Source: Pseudomonadota bacterium (lineage in GTDB: Bacteria > Pseudomonadota > Alphaproteobacteria > Rhodospirillales > Magnetospirillaceae). From it: a stretch of 56,748 nt of DNA. Below are positions 44,715 through 53,954 of the stretch, in pieces; positions within the stretch are counted from its first letter, which is position 1, and each line of letters opens with the position of its first letter. Location of the stretch: assembly GCA_021781575.1 (NCBI GenBank), contig JAJXWP010000030.1, positions 1-56,748 of the forward strand. The letters are read 5' to 3'. The position numbers were made by a program, and so were the translations under genes. Under the pieces are notes generated by a model that saw nothing but the letters and a program-made list of their open reading frames with translations, searched no databases and had not been told where the DNA came from.

Positions 44715-45734
44715 TTACTTTTTCAAATAATCGCGGATCAGCACTTCGGCGATCTGTACGGCGTTCAGCGCCGCGCCCTTGCGCAGATTGTCCGAGACGC
44801 ACCAGAACGACAGACCGTTCTTGATCGTCGGGTCCTTGCGGATGCGGCTGACATAGACCGGATCCTCTCCGGCCGCCTCCACCGGCGTGACGTAACCTTC
44901 GTTGGCCCGGTGATCGACCACCACCACGCCTGGGGCATTCTTCAACGCCTCGCGGGCGGCATTCTCGTCGACCGGGCGCTCGAACTCGACGTTGACCGCC
45001 TCGGAATGGCTGACGAACACCGGGACGCGCACGCAAGTTGCGTGCACCGCGATGTCGGGATCGAGGATCTTGCGGGTCTCGACCGTCATCTTCCACTCTT
45101 CCTTGGTCGAGCCGTCTTCCAGGAAGACGTCGATATGGGGAATGACGTTGAAGGCGATCTGCTTGGTGAACTTCTGCGGTTTGACCGGGTCGTTCACATA
45201 GATGGCGCGAGTCTGATTGAACAGTTCGTCCATCGCTTCCTTGCCGGCCCCGGACACCGATTGGTAGGTTGACACCACCACGCGCTTGATCCTGCCCAGG
45301 TCATGCAATGGCTTCAGCGCGACCACCATCTGGATGGTCGAACAGTTGGGATTGGCGATGATGTTTTTCTTCTTGTAGCCGGCGATCGCTTGCGGGTTGA
45401 CCTCCGGCACCACCAACGGCACGTCCGGGTCCATCCGGAAATGCGAGGTATTGTCGATCACCACGCAGCCGGCGGCGGCGGCCCGCGGGCTATGGACGGC
45501 CGAGATCTTCGCGCCGGGCGAGGACAGCGCGATGTCGACACCGGCGAAATCGAAGCTGGCCAGATCCTTGACCTTCAGGATCTTGTCTTCGCCGAACGAA
45601 ATCTCGCGCCCGACCGAGCGTTCCGACGCCAGGGCGATAACCTCGCTCACGGGAAAATTACGCTCGGCCAGCGTCTGGATCATTTCGCGGCCCACATTCC
45701 CGGTGGCGCCGATCACCGCAACCTTGTAACCCAT
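44715..45734 (-). CDS. asd: Aspartate-semialdehyde dehydrogenase
   Basis: 339 aa. Makes aspartate semialdehyde, the branch point to lysine/diaminopimelate, threonine, methionine and isoleucine. NADP motif VIGATGNVGREMI, catalytic Cys131 in IANPNCSTIQMVVAL, and catalytic His in CVRVPVFVSHSEAVNVEF. Separated from leuB by 286 bp holding a leader ORF and terminator, which look like an attenuator. Shine-Dalgarno AGGAAG is 4-9 nt upstream. Confidence 0.97.
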   Translation of the reverse strand: MGYKVAVIGATGNVGREMIQTLAERNFPVSEVIALASERSVGREISFGEDKILKVKDLASFDFAGVDIALSSPGAKISAVHSPRAAAAGCVVIDNTSHFRMDPDVPLVVPEVNPQAIAGYKKKNIIANPNCSTIQMVVALKPLHDLGRIKRVVVSTYQSVSGAGKEAMDELFNQTRAIYVNDPVKPQKFTKQIAFNVIPHIDVFLEDGSTKEEWKMTVETRKILDPDIAVHATCVRVPVFVSHSEAVNVEFERPVDENAAREALKNAPGVVVVDHRANEGYVTPVEAAGEDPVYVSRIRKDPTIKNGLSFWCVSDNLRKGAALNAVQIAEVLIRDYLKK

Positions 45735-45785
45735 GTCTTCCTACTCCTAGCTCTTCTAGCCCCGTCCCCCGCCGAGCCGGTAACG

Positions 45786-45814
45786 AAAAGGCCCGCCGGG
45801 AGATCCCGCGGGCC
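45786..45814 (-). terminator. Intrinsic terminator in the asd leader
   Basis: Minus strand GGCCCGC + GGG pair with CCC + GCGGGCC around loop ATCT, with one bulged G; TTTT follows. It lies 33 bp after the leader ORF stop and about 50 bp before the asd ATG. An alternative pairing of its left arm with GCGGGCT just after the ORF stop (45845-45839) is possible. Confidence 0.85.
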
Positions 45815-45845
45815 GTGTGGTACAAGACAAAACCGACCAGCCCGC
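45808..45845 (-). promoter_or_regulatory. Candidate antiterminator stem in the asd leader
   Basis: GCGGGCT at 45845-45839 can pair with GGCCCGC at 45814-45808 (six Watson-Crick pairs plus one wobble). GGT (45838-45836) with ACC (45821-45819) extends it inside. This pairing and the terminator stem share the segment 45814-45808, so they exclude each other. It is the 2:3 versus 3:4 logic of classical attenuators. Judged by eye, not by folding software. Confidence 0.5.
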
Positions 45846-45846
45846 C

Positions 45847-45957
45847 TTACGCCAGGATCTTCTTAGTCGTCTTGGTGGTAGTCGGAAAGGCAACGGCGGC
45901 GTTCGCGCCATGATTTGGCGCGGTCGACAAACCCCTGCAGGAAAGGCCGAACAACAT
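45847..45957 (-). CDS. Putative leader peptide of asd (36 aa)
   Basis: ATG preceded by GGAGG with exactly 9 nt spacing. The tail PTTTKTTKKILA has five Thr, three Lys and one Ile among its last twelve residues, which are end products of the pathway that Asd feeds. The stop codon lies 33 bp before an intrinsic terminator. The peptide resembles no enzyme family I know. A second overlapping small frame (GTG at 45967 to 45863, containing SWRERRR) is open, but its start would overlap the Shine-Dalgarno. Coding status is inferred. Confidence 0.6.
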   Translation of the reverse strand: MLFGLSCRGLSTAPNHGANAAVAFPTTTKTTKKILA

Positions 45958-45983
45958 CAAGCCACACCTCCGTCGGGGGGAGA

Positions 45984-46012
45984 GGATTACCCGAGGGCCG
46001 GGCGGAAGGCAA
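45984..46012 (-). promoter_or_regulatory. Candidate promoter of the asd leader transcript
   Basis: TTGCCT, 17-bp spacer, TAATCC on the minus strand, just after the leuB stop and ending ~13 bp before the leader Shine-Dalgarno. The -10 is weak. Read-through from leuCDB is an alternative. Confidence 0.3.
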
Positions 46013-46020
46013 GGGGGGAA

Positions 46021-47130
46021 TTATCCCCCCAGCTTGTCCAGTTCGCGGACGATGCTTTCGCCCATCACCGTGGTCGATACCTTGGCCTTGCCCGGCTGCA
46101 TGATGTCGGCGGTGCGCAGGCCGCCGTCGAGGACGTTCTTCACCGCGGTATCAAGCAGGTCGGCCTCGGCTGTCATGCCGAAGCTGTAGCGCAGCATCAT
46201 GCCGAAGGACAACAGTGTGGCCAGCGGATTGGCCAGGTCCTTGCCGGCAATGTCCGGGGCCGAGCCGTGCACCGGCTCGTAGAGCGCCTTACGGTTGCCG
46301 GCGGCGTCAGCGGCGCCCAGCGAGGCAGACGGCAGCATGCCCAGACTGCCGGTGAGCATGGCGGCGCAGTCGGACAACAGGTCGCCGAACAGGTTGTCGG
46401 TTACGATCACGTCAAACTGTTTGGGCCGGCGCACCAGCTGCATGGCGCAGTTGTCGGCGTACATATGCTCGAGCGCGATCCCGGGGTATTTCGCGTCATG
46501 CAGCTTCTGCACTTCCTCGCGCCACAGCACGCCCGATTCCATGACATTGGCTTTCTCAACCGAATGCACTTTCTTGCCGCGCTTGGCCGCCAGCTCGAAG
46601 GCCACGTCGGCGATGCGGACGATCTCATGGGTGGTGTAGACCTGGGTGTTGACACCGCGGCGCTCGCCGTTGGGAAGCGTCTCGATGCCGCGCGGCTCGC
46701 CGAAATACACGCCGCCGGTCAGCTCGCGGACGATCATGATGTCGAGACCCTTGACCAGATCGGTCTTCAGCGACGAGGCTTCGGCTAGCGCGTCGAACAC
46801 GAAGGCCGGGCGCAGGTTGGCGAACAGCTTCATATCCTTGCGCAGACGCAAGAGGCCGCGCTCGGGCTTGTCGGCAAACGGCAGATTGTCCCATTTCGGC
46901 CCACCGACGGCGCCCAGCAGCACCGCATCGGCGTCGATGGCCTGCTGCATCGTCTGGTCGGTCAGCGGGGTGCCGTATTTGTCGTAGGAGCAACCGCCAA
47001 CCAGTCCCTCGCTGACGTCGAAGGTGATGCGGCGCTTCTTGGCCATCCAGTCGATAACCCGCTGCACCTGCGCCATGACCTCGGGGCCGATGCCGTCGCC
47101 GGCCAGAATGAGAAGCTTCTTGGTCGTCAT
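46021..47130 (-). CDS. leuB: 3-isopropylmalate dehydrogenase
   Basis: 369 aa, oxidative decarboxylation step in leucine synthesis. Opens [15 protein letters not shown]; substrate/NAD blocks [38 protein letters not shown] and [21 protein letters not shown]. The frame is open upstream through the palindrome at 47155, giving a spurious [10 protein letters not shown] extension; ATG 47130 is the real start. Last of leuC-leuD-leuB. Confidence 0.97.
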   Translation of the reverse strand: MTTKKLLILAGDGIGPEVMAQVQRVIDWMAKKRRITFDVSEGLVGGCSYDKYGTPLTDQTMQQAIDADAVLLGAVGGPKWDNLPFADKPERGLLRLRKDMKLFANLRPAFVFDALAEASSLKTDLVKGLDIMIVRELTGGVYFGEPRGIETLPNGERRGVNTQVYTTHEIVRIADVAFELAAKRGKKVHSVEKANVMESGVLWREEVQKLHDAKYPGIALEHMYADNCAMQLVRRPKQFDVIVTDNLFGDLLSDCAAMLTGSLGMLPSASLGAADAAGNRKALYEPVHGSAPDIAGKDLANPLATLLSFGMMLRYSFGMTAEADLLDTAVKNVLDGGLRTADIMQPGKAKVSTTVMGESIVRELDKLGG

Positions 47131-47154
47131 GATTAAGGAATCTCCCTTCCGTCC

Positions 47155-47215
47155 CGTCACCCCCGGGCCTGACCCAGAGGGTCCATGGATGCCCGGATCA
47201 AGTCCGGGCATGACG
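47155..47215. repeat. Dispersed palindromic element, copy 2
   Basis: CGTCA...TGACG boundaries, CCCGGGCCTGACCCAGAGGG (less perfect left stem), the core TCCATGGAT and the right stem GCCCGGATCAAGTCCGGGC. Sits in the leuD-leuB gap, same orientation as copy 1. Confidence 0.85.
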
Positions 47216-47231
47216 GCTTATCGTAGGATCG

Positions 47232-47837
47232 TTACAGCCAGGGCTGTTCGCGCTGGCGGCGAGCTTCATAGCCGGCGATCTTGTCCTGCTTCTGCAGCGT
47301 CAGGCCGATGTCGTCGAGGCCGTTCAGCAGGCAGTATTTGCGGAACGGATCGATATCGAAGGCGATGCGGCCGCCATCGGGGCCGGTGATCTCCTGCTTC
47401 TCCAGATCCACCGAGACCACCGCGTTGGCGCCGCGCGACGCGTCGTCCAGCAGCTTGTCCACCTCGGTCTGGGGCAGCCTGATCGGCAGGATGCCGTTCT
47501 TGAAGCAGTTGTTGTAGAAGATGTCGGCGAAGGACGGCGCGATGATGCAGCGGATGCCAAAATCCAGAAGCGCCCAGGGAGCGTGCTCGCGCGAGCTGCC
47601 GCAGCCGAAATTGGCGCCGGCGACCAGAATCGCCGCCTTGCGGTAGGCCGGCCGATTCAGCACGAACTCCGCCACTTCCTGGCCGTCCCTGGTGTAGCGC
47701 ATCTCGTCGAACAGGTTCTTGCCGAGACCGGTGCGCTTGATGGTCTTCAGGAACTGCTTCGGGATGATCATGTCGGTGTCGACATTGATAATCGGCAGCG
47801 GGGCTGCGACACCGGTCAGCTTGGTGAACTTCTCCAT
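47232..47837 (-). CDS. leuD: 3-isopropylmalate dehydratase small subunit
   Basis: 201 aa. Swivelling domain of isopropylmalate isomerase, partner of LeuC. Motifs [38 protein letters not shown] and [13 protein letters not shown]. Starts 11 bp after leuC. Confidence 0.97.
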   Translation of the reverse strand: MEKFTKLTGVAAPLPIINVDTDMIIPKQFLKTIKRTGLGKNLFDEMRYTRDGQEVAEFVLNRPAYRKAAILVAGANFGCGSSREHAPWALLDFGIRCIIAPSFADIFYNNCFKNGILPIRLPQTEVDKLLDDASRGANAVVSVDLEKQEITGPDGGRIAFDIDPFRKYCLLNGLDDIGLTLQKQDKIAGYEARRQREQPWL

Positions 47838-47848
47838 GCTCGCCCCCT

Positions 47849-49252
47849 CTACAGCGTGCGGATGTCGGTCAGCCGTCCGGTCACCGCGGCGGCGGCGGCC
47901 ATCGCCGGACTGACCAGATGAGTGCGCCCGCCGCGACCTTGACGGCCCTCGAAATTACGGTTCGAGGTCGAGGCGCAGCGTTCGCCTTCCTTCAGCTTGT
48001 CGGCGTTCATCGCCAGGCACATGGAGCAGCCCGGCTCGCGCCAGTCGGCCCCGGCGGCGCGGAAGATCTCGTCCAGGCCTTCCTGTTCGGCCTGCTCCTT
48101 GACCAAGCCCGAGCCGGGGACCACCAACACCCGCATGCCTTCGGCCACCTTGCGGCCCTTGAGCACTTGGGCGGCGGCCCTCAAGTCTTCGATGCGCCCG
48201 TTGGTGCAAGAACCGATGAACACCGTATCCACCTTTACCTCGGTCAACGGCGTACCGGCGGTGAGGCCCATATAGGCCAGCGCCCGCTCGACCGCGGCGC
48301 GCTTGGCCGGATCGGACACTTCCGCCGGATCAGGCACCCGGGCGGTGATCGGCAGCACGTCTTCCGGGCTGGTGCCCCAGGTGACCATCGGCGCCAAGCC
48401 GGCGGCATCGATCACCACCTCGGCGTCGTATTGGGCGCCGGGGTCGCTGGCCAAGGTTCGCCAATAGGCGACGGCGGCTTCCCAGGCAGCGCCCTTGGGG
48501 GCGCGCGGCCGACCCTTGAGGTAGTCGAAGGTCACCTCGTCGGGAGCGATCAGCCCGGCGCGGGCGCCGGCTTCGATGGTCATGTTGCAAACCGTCATGC
48601 GGCCTTCCATGGACAAGCCGCGGATGGCGTCGCCGGCATATTCGATGACATAGCCGGTGCCGCCGGCCGTGCCCAGCCGGCCGATGATGGCCAGCACCAG
48701 GTCCTTGGCGGTCACGCCGGCCGGCAAGGCACCATCGATCCGCACCAGCATATTCTTGGCCGGCCGCTGCAAGAGCGTCTGGGTTGCCAGAACATGTTCG
48801 ACTTCCGAGGTGCCGATGCCGAAGGCCAAAGCACCGAAGGCCCCATGGGTCGAGGTATGCGAATCGCCGCAAACGATGGTGGTACCGGGCTGGGTAAAGC
48901 CCTGCTCGGGCCCGACGATGTGGACGATGCCCTGGCGGATATCGTCCATCGGCAGGTACTCGACGCCGAATTCCTTGGCATTGTCCGCCAGGGTCTGGAC
49001 CTGGATGCGCGACTCCTCGTCGGCGATACCGCGGCTGCGGTCGGTGGTCGGCACGTTGTGGTCCGCCACCGCCAGGGTCGCCTCGGGATGGCGGATGGAT
49101 CGGCCGGCGTTGCGCAGGCCTTCGAACGCCTGCGGGCTGGTCACCTCGTGGACCAGATGACGGTCGATATAGATGAGGCAGGTGCCGTCATCCTGGACGT
49201 CCACGAGGTGGCTGTCCCAGATCTTGTCGAACAGGGTGCGGGGTTTGGCCAT
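47849..49252 (-). CDS. leuC: 3-isopropylmalate dehydratase large subunit
   Basis: 467 aa, aconitase family, [4Fe-4S] enzyme isomerising 2- to 3-isopropylmalate. Cluster ligands in [13 protein letters not shown] and [26 protein letters not shown] and [27 protein letters not shown] are signatures. ATG 49252 ([15 protein letters not shown]); the frame is open upstream through palindrome copy 3, but that is not protein-like. First leu gene, about 100 bp after rplS. Confidence 0.97.
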   Translation of the reverse strand: MAKPRTLFDKIWDSHLVDVQDDGTCLIYIDRHLVHEVTSPQAFEGLRNAGRSIRHPEATLAVADHNVPTTDRSRGIADEESRIQVQTLADNAKEFGVEYLPMDDIRQGIVHIVGPEQGFTQPGTTIVCGDSHTSTHGAFGALAFGIGTSEVEHVLATQTLLQRPAKNMLVRIDGALPAGVTAKDLVLAIIGRLGTAGGTGYVIEYAGDAIRGLSMEGRMTVCNMTIEAGARAGLIAPDEVTFDYLKGRPRAPKGAAWEAAVAYWRTLASDPGAQYDAEVVIDAAGLAPMVTWGTSPEDVLPITARVPDPAEVSDPAKRAAVERALAYMGLTAGTPLTEVKVDTVFIGSCTNGRIEDLRAAAQVLKGRKVAEGMRVLVVPGSGLVKEQAEQEGLDEIFRAAGADWREPGCSMCLAMNADKLKEGERCASTSNRNFEGRQGRGGRTHLVSPAMAAAAAVTGRLTDIRTL

Positions 49253-49276
49253 GCAGGTCTGCTCCGAGAAAAACGC

Positions 49277-49337
49277 CGTCATCGCCGGGCTCGACCCGAC
49301 AATCCATGGATGCCCGGGCCTAGGCCCGGGCATGACG
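49277..49337. repeat. Dispersed palindromic element, copy 3
   Basis: CGTCAT...CATGACG boundaries, a weak left half CGCCGGGCTCGACCCGAC, the core ATCCATGGAT and a strong right stem TGCCCGGGCCTAGGCCCGGGCA. Sits between rplS and leuC, same orientation as copies 1 and 2. Confidence 0.85.
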
Positions 49338-49355
49338 AGCTGACACGCCGATCGC

Positions 49356-49784
49356 TTACTCCTTATCGGCCTTCTTCTCGGCGGCGGCGGCGTCGCGTTC
49401 GGCGGCGGCCAGCTTGGCCGAATAGCCGGTGGTCTGCTCGGCGATGCGGGCCGACTTGCCGCGGCGCTCGCGCAGGTAATAGAGCTTGGCCCGGCGGACA
49501 TCGCCACGGCGCACCACCTCGATCTCGGCGACGTTCGGCGAATAGAGCGGGAAAATGCGCTCGACGCCTTCGCCATAGGAAATCTTGCGGACGGTGAACG
49601 AGCTATTCAGGCCGTCGTTCTTGCGGGCGATGACCACGCCCTCATAGGCCTGAAGGCGCTCACGGCTGCCTTCCACCACCTTGACGCTGACCTTCACCGT
49701 GTCGCCCGGCGAAAAATCCGGGATGGTCTTGTCGGAAGTGAGCTTCGCAATCTGCTCCTTCTCGAGCGCGCTGATAATATCCAT
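49356..49784 (-). CDS. rplS: 50S ribosomal protein L19
   Basis: 142 aa. Core [33 protein letters not shown] and [44 protein letters not shown] are unmistakable. An Ala/Lys/Glu-rich C-terminal tail (~25 residues) extends beyond the E. coli protein, as in many alphaproteobacteria. Starts 3 bp after trmD. Confidence 0.97.
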   Translation of the reverse strand: MDIISALEKEQIAKLTSDKTIPDFSPGDTVKVSVKVVEGSRERLQAYEGVVIARKNDGLNSSFTVRKISYGEGVERIFPLYSPNVAEIEVVRRGDVRRAKLYYLRERRGKSARIAEQTTGYSAKLAAAERDAAAAEKKADKE

Positions 49785-49787
49785 GAC

Positions 49788-50525
49788 TCAACCCTCTTTT
49801 GCCTTCTTGGCGGCGACGTAACGGTCCCAAAGGTCCGGCCGGCGCTGCCTGGTTACCTCTTCAGCCTGGCGGCGGCGCCAGGCCCGTATGTTCTCGTGGT
49901 GCCCGGAAAGCAGAACTTCCGGCACCGCCCGGCCCAACCATTCCTGGGGCCGGGTGTAATGGGGATATTCGAGCAATCCCCACTCGAAACTCTCTTCCGC
50001 CAGCGACTCTTCCTTGCCCACCACACCGGGCAGCAGCCGCACGACGGCATCCATCAACATCAGCGCCGCCGGCTCGCCGCCGGACAGCACGAAATCGCCG
50101 AGGCTGATCTCCTCGGCCGCGTGGGCATCCAGCACCCGCTGGTCCACCCCCTCGAAGCGGCCGCACAGGATGGTCACCTGCCGTTCCGCGGCCAGGGCGC
50201 GCACGCGCTGCTGGTCGAGCAGGCGCCCGCGCGGCGTCAGGTAGATCAGGGGCCCGCCGTGGTGCGAAGCGCGAAGCGCCGCATCTACCACGTCGGGGCG
50301 CATGACCATGCCGGCCCCGCCGCCGAAAGGGGCGTCGTCGACGGAGCGGTGTTTATCGCGCGCGAAAGCGCGAATGTCCACCGATTCCAGACTCCACACA
50401 CCCTCGGCCAGGGCCCGTCCGGCCAGCGAATGGCCGAGCGGACCCGGAAACATCTCGGGGAAGATGGTCAGCACCGTAGCGCTCCAGATAGGGGCGCTCC
50501 AGACCGGGGCACCCTCACCCGCCAT
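49788..50525 (-). CDS. trmD: tRNA (guanine-37-N1)-methyltransferase
   Basis: 245 aa. SPOUT-class enzyme methylating G37 of tRNAs to prevent frameshifting. Trefoil-knot SAM-binding segments [29 protein letters not shown] and [49 protein letters not shown] near the C-terminus. ATG 50525 follows GAGGAGGG and overlaps rimM by 11 nt. Confidence 0.97.
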   Translation of the reverse strand: MAGEGAPVWSAPIWSATVLTIFPEMFPGPLGHSLAGRALAEGVWSLESVDIRAFARDKHRSVDDAPFGGGAGMVMRPDVVDAALRASHHGGPLIYLTPRGRLLDQQRVRALAAERQVTILCGRFEGVDQRVLDAHAAEEISLGDFVLSGGEPAALMLMDAVVRLLPGVVGKEESLAEESFEWGLLEYPHYTRPQEWLGRAVPEVLLSGHHENIRAWRRRQAEEVTRQRRPDLWDRYVAAKKAKEG

Positions 50526-51054
50526 CGTTTCCCTCCTCTTCAGCCACCTCGGTTTCCACCGGAGGGTCGACCACCAGCCGCCCGCCGGCGATGTCCACCA
50601 CAGGCACCACGGCGCGGGTGAAGGGGAACATCCTCGTCCCGCCGGATCCCAGCACCTCGATGACGTCGCCGCCACCGAAGTCGAACACCCCACGCACCTT
50701 GCCGAGTTCGAAACCGTCGGCCAGCACAGCGGTCAGCCCGACCAGGTCGGAGTAGTAGAACTCCTCCTCCTCCGGCAGCGGCAGCGCCGTGCGGGGTACG
50801 TAGAGCCGCATCCCTTTCAGCGCCTCGGCGGCCGTGCGATCCCCGACTCCGTCGATGGTCGCCGTCACCACTCCCTTGGCCTCGCCCACCGGCTTCAGCC
50901 GGAAGCGCCGCGTTCCCGTCTCGTCCTCCACCGGCCCATAACCCGCCACATCGGCGGGCCGCTCGGTGAAGCTCTTGACGCGAACGGTGCCCTTCACCCC
51001 ATGCGCGCCCACGATGACGCCGACGCAAAGCCGTTCATCGCGGGAACGACCCAT
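50515..51054 (-). CDS. rimM: Ribosome maturation factor RimM
   Basis: 179 aa. Binds S19 and assists 30S head assembly. N-terminal RimM domain ([25 protein letters not shown]) and C-terminal PRC-barrel ([22 protein letters not shown]...[20 protein letters not shown]). Lies 3 bp after rpsP and overlaps trmD. Confidence 0.96.
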   Translation of the reverse strand: MGRSRDERLCVGVIVGAHGVKGTVRVKSFTERPADVAGYGPVEDETGTRRFRLKPVGEAKGVVTATIDGVGDRTAAEALKGMRLYVPRTALPLPEEEEFYYSDLVGLTAVLADGFELGKVRGVFDFGGGDVIEVLGSGGTRMFPFTRAVVPVVDIAGGRLVVDPPVETEVAEEEGNDGG

Positions 51055-51057
51055 CGA

Positions 51058-51414
51058 TTACTCGCCGGCGGCAGCCGCGGCGGCCTTTTGCTGTTCCTTC
51101 AGACGCTCCTGGGCCTTGGCCTTGGGCTGTGGCTTTTTGGTCTGCTCAGACCGCGGACGCGCTGCCATGTAGCCGGCATCCGAGAAGAACTTGGCGACAC
51201 GGTCGGTCGGCTGGGCGCCCACCGACAGCCAATGCTTGATCCGCTCTTCCTTGAGCACCAGCCGTTCGGCATGGTCCGAGGGCAGCATGGGATTGTAGGT
51301 TCCCAGCTTCTCGATGAACTTGCCGTCGCGCGGGGACCGCGAATCGGCCAGCACGATCTTGTAGAACGGGCGCTTCTTGGCGCCACCGCGGGACAGTCGG
51401 ATCTTCAGCGACAT
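51058..51414 (-). CDS. rpsP: 30S ribosomal protein S16
   Basis: 118 aa. [43 protein letters not shown] signature. A Lys/Gln/Ala-rich C-terminal extension (~35 residues) exceeds the short E. coli form. The start is fixed by the family N-terminus. Lies 37 bp after ffh. Confidence 0.97.
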   Translation of the reverse strand: MSLKIRLSRGGAKKRPFYKIVLADSRSPRDGKFIEKLGTYNPMLPSDHAERLVLKEERIKHWLSVGAQPTDRVAKFFSDAGYMAARPRSEQTKKPQPKAKAQERLKEQQKAAAAAAGE

Positions 51415-51451
51415 TCCAGTTCCTCGTGGTAAAGAAAAATATGGTTGGGTT

Positions 51452-52819
51452 TCATCCGCCGAACCGCCCCCCGCCGGGGGGCAGCAGGCCGGGCAGGCCA
51501 TGACGCAGCAGGCCCTTCTTGCCCATCTTGCTGACCTTCTTCATGACATCGGCCATCTGCTGATACTGCTTCAGCAGCTTGTTGACGTCCTGCACCGAAA
51601 CTCCGGCGCCGGCGGCGATGCGCCGCTTGCGGCTGGCCTTGATGAGATCGGGGTTCTTCCGTTCAGCCTTGGTCATCGACAGGATGATGGCTTCCTGGCG
51701 GTTGATCGCCTTGGTGTCGATGTTGGCTTCGTCGATCTGCTTCTTGATCTTGCCGATACCCGGCAGCATGCCGATGACGCCCTTGAGGTCGCCCATCTTC
51801 TTGATCTGCCGGAACTGTGCGGCCAGGTCGTCGAGGTCAAACTTGCCCTTGGCCAACTTGCTGGCCAGCTTCTCGGCCTCGTCCTGTTCGAAGGTGTCGA
51901 TCGCCTTCTCGACCAGCGACACCACGTCGCCCATGCCGAGAATGCGCCCGGCCACCCGATCGGGGTGGAACACCTCGAGGGCATCCAGCTTTTCTCCGGC
52001 GCCCAGGAACTTGATCGGCCGGCCGGTGACGGCCCGCATGGACAGTGCCGCGCCGCCGCGGGCGTCGCCGTCGACGCGGGTCAGCACCATGCCGGTGACG
52101 CCCACCTTCTCATTGAACTCGCGAGCCAAGGTGACGGCGTCCTGGCCGGTCATCGAATCGACCACCAGCAGGGTCTCGGCCGGGCGGACGGCGTCGCGCA
52201 CCTCGGCCACCTCGGCCATCAGCACCTGGTCGATGTGCAGGCGGCCGGCGGTGTCCAGGATCACCACGTCGTAGCCTTCGCGGCGCCCGATCTCCATCGC
52301 CCGCCTGGCGATGGCCACCGGCTTCTCGCCCATCACGATGGGCAGCGAGCCCACATCGGCCTGGCGGGCCAGGATCTCCAACTGCTGCTGGGCCGCCGGC
52401 CGATAGACATCGAGGGAGGCCAGCAACACCTTCTTCCGGTCGCGCGTCTTCAGACGTAGCGCGATCTTGGCCGAGGTCGTGGTCTTGCCCGACCCCTGCA
52501 AGCCGACCATCAGCACCGGCACCGGCGGCGTCGCCGCCAGATTGATCTCTTCGGCCGATCCCAGGGTCTCCACCAGGCAGTCGTGAACGATCTTCACCAC
52601 CATCTGGCCCGGGGTGATGCTGCGCACCACCTCCTGGCCGACCGCCCGTTCCTTGACCCTGGAAACAAAGTCCTTGACCACGGGCAGAGCGACGTCGGCC
52701 TCCAGCAGGGCCACGCGCACCTCGCGCAGCGCCTCGGAGACATCGGCTTCGGTCAGCGCGCCACGCTTGCGCAGCCGCTCGAATACCTCGCCCAGACGTG
52801 AACTCAGACTCTCGAACAT
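51452..52819 (-). CDS. ffh: Signal recognition particle protein Ffh (SRP54)
   Basis: 455 aa. N domain, G domain with [26 protein letters not shown] and [13 protein letters not shown], and a Met-rich M domain that binds 4.5S RNA and signal peptides ([41 protein letters not shown]). First gene of ffh-rpsP-rimM-trmD-rplS. ATG 52819 follows AAGGG; the frame extends 12 codons further without similarity. The transcript has a structured leader. Confidence 0.97.
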   Translation of the reverse strand: MFESLSSRLGEVFERLRKRGALTEADVSEALREVRVALLEADVALPVVKDFVSRVKERAVGQEVVRSITPGQMVVKIVHDCLVETLGSAEEINLAATPPVPVLMVGLQGSGKTTTSAKIALRLKTRDRKKVLLASLDVYRPAAQQQLEILARQADVGSLPIVMGEKPVAIARRAMEIGRREGYDVVILDTAGRLHIDQVLMAEVAEVRDAVRPAETLLVVDSMTGQDAVTLAREFNEKVGVTGMVLTRVDGDARGGAALSMRAVTGRPIKFLGAGEKLDALEVFHPDRVAGRILGMGDVVSLVEKAIDTFEQDEAEKLASKLAKGKFDLDDLAAQFRQIKKMGDLKGVIGMLPGIGKIKKQIDEANIDTKAINRQEAIILSMTKAERKNPDLIKASRKRRIAAGAGVSVQDVNKLLKQYQQMADVMKKVSKMGKKGLLRHGLPGLLPPGGGRFGG

Positions 52820-52864
52820 GGACCCTTGGACCCGCCGCGAACGTGTTGCGCCCAAACGAAATCG

Positions 52865-52932
52865 GGCCGGTGCGCGAGCCTTCGCGGACCGGCCGGCCTC
52901 CTCGGAGGCTGGGGCGTCTCAGAACCCTGAGA
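52865..52932 (-). ncRNA. Structured 5' leader of the ffh operon: three hairpins
   Basis: Within the predicted ffh transcript lie three successive stem-loops (given as + strand): TCTCAG-AACC-CTGAGA (52917-52932), GCCTCC-TC-GGAGGC (52896-52909), and GGCCGGT/ACCGGCC with an inner GCG/CGC (52865-52894). The last ends 46 bp before the ATG. This looks like an organised 5' untranslated structure, not a known riboswitch that I recognise. It is not 4.5S RNA. Confidence 0.55.
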
Positions 52933-52939
52933 GGCTCGG

Positions 52940-52969
52940 GTTGTACGCCGGCCGACGAAGCGGAGTCAA
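52940..52969 (-). promoter_or_regulatory. Promoter of the ffh operon
   Basis: TTGACT, 18-bp spacer, TACAAC on the minus strand, about 120 bp before the ffh ATG. Both hexamers are good. Transcription would begin right at the first hairpin of the leader. Confidence 0.5.
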
Positions 52970-52983
52970 GCGCCTTGCGGATC

Positions 52984-53832
52984 TTAAGTGGCGCCCATGT
53001 AATGGGCCCGACATTCCGCCTCGCGGCCCCGGACGACGCGACGCCCGAGCAAGCGACCGCGCGTTTCGGTCACCACCGTGCGCTGTCCTTCACTCGACTT
53101 GCCGTCATCGAAATATACCACCACCCAATCCCGCGTCCGCCCCAGTTCGTGACTGCGCGCCGTATTCGAGAAGAGAACGGTAAAGTGCCACAGCGGACGA
53201 TCGGTATGCAGGATGGGCAGCCAGGCTTCGCCATCGGGATTGAACCGCCGAGGAGCGATCTTCGGCAGCCTTTCGGCAGCCGCCTTGCGCCGGTATTCTT
53301 CATCGACGTCGAGCAGCGTCGACACGTCGGGCTCATCCGCCGGCAGCGTCGGCAGCGGACGATCCCGCGCCAGCATCGCGTCCAGACTAGCGGCGATCGC
53401 CGAAGCCCGGCGGTAGCCCACACCCGGAAGGGCGGCAAGCCGTCCGTCATGAGCAGCGGCTTCCAGCCCTTCGAGATTGGCGACAGGCAGTGCGTCGCGG
53501 ATTCGCCCGGCCAGCACCGAGCCGATGCCAGGCACCATCTGGAACAACGACTCGGGGTCGGCGGCGCCACGAAGACGGTTGAGCTGTGCCCACTGGCCGG
53601 TACACAGCATCTCGGCCACGGAGGCGGCAAGAGACCGGCCGATGCCGGGAAGGGCGTCGAGGCCTTCGAGCCCTTCCGCCCGCCAGATTTCTTCCACCGG
53701 CCGATCCAGATGCGCGACGGTATCCGCAGCGCGACGGTAGGCGCCGATGCGGAAGATGTTGGCGCCTTGGGACTCGAGAAGCGCGGCGGCTTCCCGCATG
53801 CGTTCTGCCAGGTATCGGTTCGTCGCAGGCAC
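52984..53832 (-). CDS. Helix-hairpin-helix protein related to the N-terminal part of PolX
   Basis: 282 aa. Residues ~5-75 resemble the 8-kDa lyase-type domain of family X polymerases (NRYLAERMREAAALLESQGANIFRIGAYRRAADTV), followed by repeated HhH motifs (LDALPGIGRSLAASVAEML, MVPGIGSVLAGRIRD, LAALPGVGYRRASAI). The polymerase palm and its catalytic aspartates are absent; instead a C-terminal domain (~195-282) contains WLPILHTDRPLWHFTVLFSNTARSHELG and WVVVYFDDG. Probably binds DNA; enzymatic role unknown. GTG 53832 is chosen (GAGG 8 nt upstream); GTG 53841 is the alternative. Confidence 0.7.
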   Translation of the reverse strand: MPATNRYLAERMREAAALLESQGANIFRIGAYRRAADTVAHLDRPVEEIWRAEGLEGLDALPGIGRSLAASVAEMLCTGQWAQLNRLRGAADPESLFQMVPGIGSVLAGRIRDALPVANLEGLEAAAHDGRLAALPGVGYRRASAIAASLDAMLARDRPLPTLPADEPDVSTLLDVDEEYRRKAAAERLPKIAPRRFNPDGEAWLPILHTDRPLWHFTVLFSNTARSHELGRTRDWVVVYFDDGKSSEGQRTVVTETRGRLLGRRVVRGREAECRAHYMGAT

Positions 53833-53954
53833 GGGGACCACCTCGCTCGGAGCTAAACCGCGATGATGCCGGGCCTAATGGTGACGGCGAACCGCATGCC
53901 TTTCATTTACGTGGGTTAATATCACGCCGTCGGCGGCGCCCGTCGCGCGACCCC

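Noticed and set aside
47131-47211. N-terminal extension of LeuB starting [10 protein letters not shown]
   Set aside because: It is a translation of the palindromic repeat; LeuB proper begins at 47130 with its conserved N-terminus.
49253-49576. Long N-terminal extension of LeuC
   Set aside because: Reads through a palindrome and the antisense of rplS; LeuC homology begins at [12 protein letters not shown].
52820-52983. 4.5S SRP RNA gene (ffs) upstream of ffh
   Set aside because: The conserved 4.5S apical domain (GGTCAGGTCCGGAAGGAAGCAGCC-type segment) is not present; the hairpins are short and separate.
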